Of a stretch of DNA of 6,185 nt, positions 6,057 through 6,185 are shown piece by piece (within the stretch, counting starts at the first letter, position 1; every line of letters begins with the position of its first letter). Location: positions 1 to 6,185 of the forward strand of contig CAJXXJ010000247.1 in NCBI GenBank assembly GCA_913062745.1, in the 5' to 3' direction. A program made the translations under genes and the position numbers. The notes beneath the pieces are model-generated. The model ran no database searches. It was not told where the DNA came from and saw only the letters and a list, made by a program, of their open reading frames with translations. This stretch comes from an uncultured Phaeodactylibacter sp. (GTDB lineage: Bacteria; Bacteroidota; Bacteroidia; Chitinophagales; Saprospiraceae).

Positions 6057-6072
6057 GAGGCGGACGAGGATC
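6045..6072. other. Probable assembly misjoin (Bacteroidota to high-GC proteobacterial DNA)
   Basis: ProRS similarity ends and MurJ-like sequence begins within this interval. By my count GC is about 51% for 5766-6050 and about 72% for 6061-6185. Residues encoded here (SRLEADED) could belong to either parent, since MurJ proteins often carry YSRRLE-like sequence at the equivalent place. A short shared k-mer is therefore a plausible cause of the join. A GGATCC at 6068-6073 is probably chance. Confidence 0.75.
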
Positions 6073-6185
6073 CGCTCGGCTTCGCGTCCGACGCTTTCGC
6101 CGGCCTCGCGCTGATCCTGCTGGCGCTGACCGGGCTCGCCATGGTCTTCATGCCGGCGCTGGTCTGGGCCACGGCGGAGGGCTTC
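6057..6185 (+). CDS. murJ: MurJ/MviN-like lipid II flippase fragment from another organism
   Basis: From about residue 98 of the open frame the sequence reads [20 protein letters not shown], then [19 protein letters not shown] to the window end. A hydrophobic transmembrane helix followed by MP, then hydrophobics ending in A-x-GF, is the pattern of MurJ between its first periplasmic loop and the APGF signature. Alphaproteobacterial MurJ proteins have closely similar wording (FAxxAxAxL...LTxLAMxFMPxLVW). MurJ is a roughly 510-residue inner-membrane protein of the MOP superfamily that flips lipid II. Only about 43 residues are present, so the family call is moderate. Third positions are almost all G or C, unlike the rest of the window. 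The exact left boundary is uncertain by about 15 bases. Confidence 0.6.

Noticed and set aside
6068..6073. GGATCC (BamHI site) at the junction, possible cloning scar
   Set aside because: A single 6-base site near the junction is compatible with chance, and no vector or linker sequence flanks it.

Overview
The window looks like a chromosomal segment of a Bacteroidota bacterium. The family resemblance of several genes (a dapA-linked DUF6913-like gene, a Bacteroidota-style two-domain YdjM/DUF457 hydrolase, a FadL-like porin next to a repetitive secreted protein beside a short archaeal/eukaryote-type proS) suggests a Saprospiria/Lewinella-like member. GC is roughly 50% over the proS part. Start codons lack good Shine-Dalgarno sequences and have A-rich leaders, and one upstream site matches the Bacteroidota -7 element TAnnTTTG. 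All of this is by eye; no database was consulted.

Layout, left to right. Bases 1-179 hold the 3' end of a DUF6913-like gene that overlaps dapA (166-1056, +) by 14 bases. Converging on dapA with a 15-base gap is a membrane metal-dependent hydrolase (1072-2301, -). Upstream of the hydrolase on the same strand are a FadL/OmpP1-like outer-membrane protein (2393-3871, -) and then an extreme low-complexity secreted protein (3978-5531, -). An 11-bp perfect hairpin separates the hydrolase from the porin, and a strong rho-independent terminator separates the porin from the low-complexity gene. A 234-base divergent intergenic region (5532-5765) carries a TAnnTTTG match and an 18-base perfect dyad. It leads into proS (5766 onward, +).

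The most important observation is at the right end. The proS reading frame is a normal ProRS N-terminus for about 95 residues, then changes at roughly 6045-6070 into a hydrophobic segment that reads like the N-terminal part of an alphaproteobacterial-type MurJ lipid II flippase. GC jumps from about 51% to about 72% at the same place. The reading frame stays open across the junction, so a gene caller would report one fusion protein. I read this as an assembly misjoin between two organisms, not a novel fusion. The last ~130 bases should not be attributed to the same genome.

Functionally, dapA makes the first committed intermediate of lysine/diaminopimelate synthesis. The porin and the repetitive protein are envelope or exported products, and proS is translation. 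I see no mobile element, CRISPR array, tRNA, rRNA or defence system. The nearest thing to an undescribed object is the Trp/Asn-repeat plus Arg/Ser-rich secreted protein.
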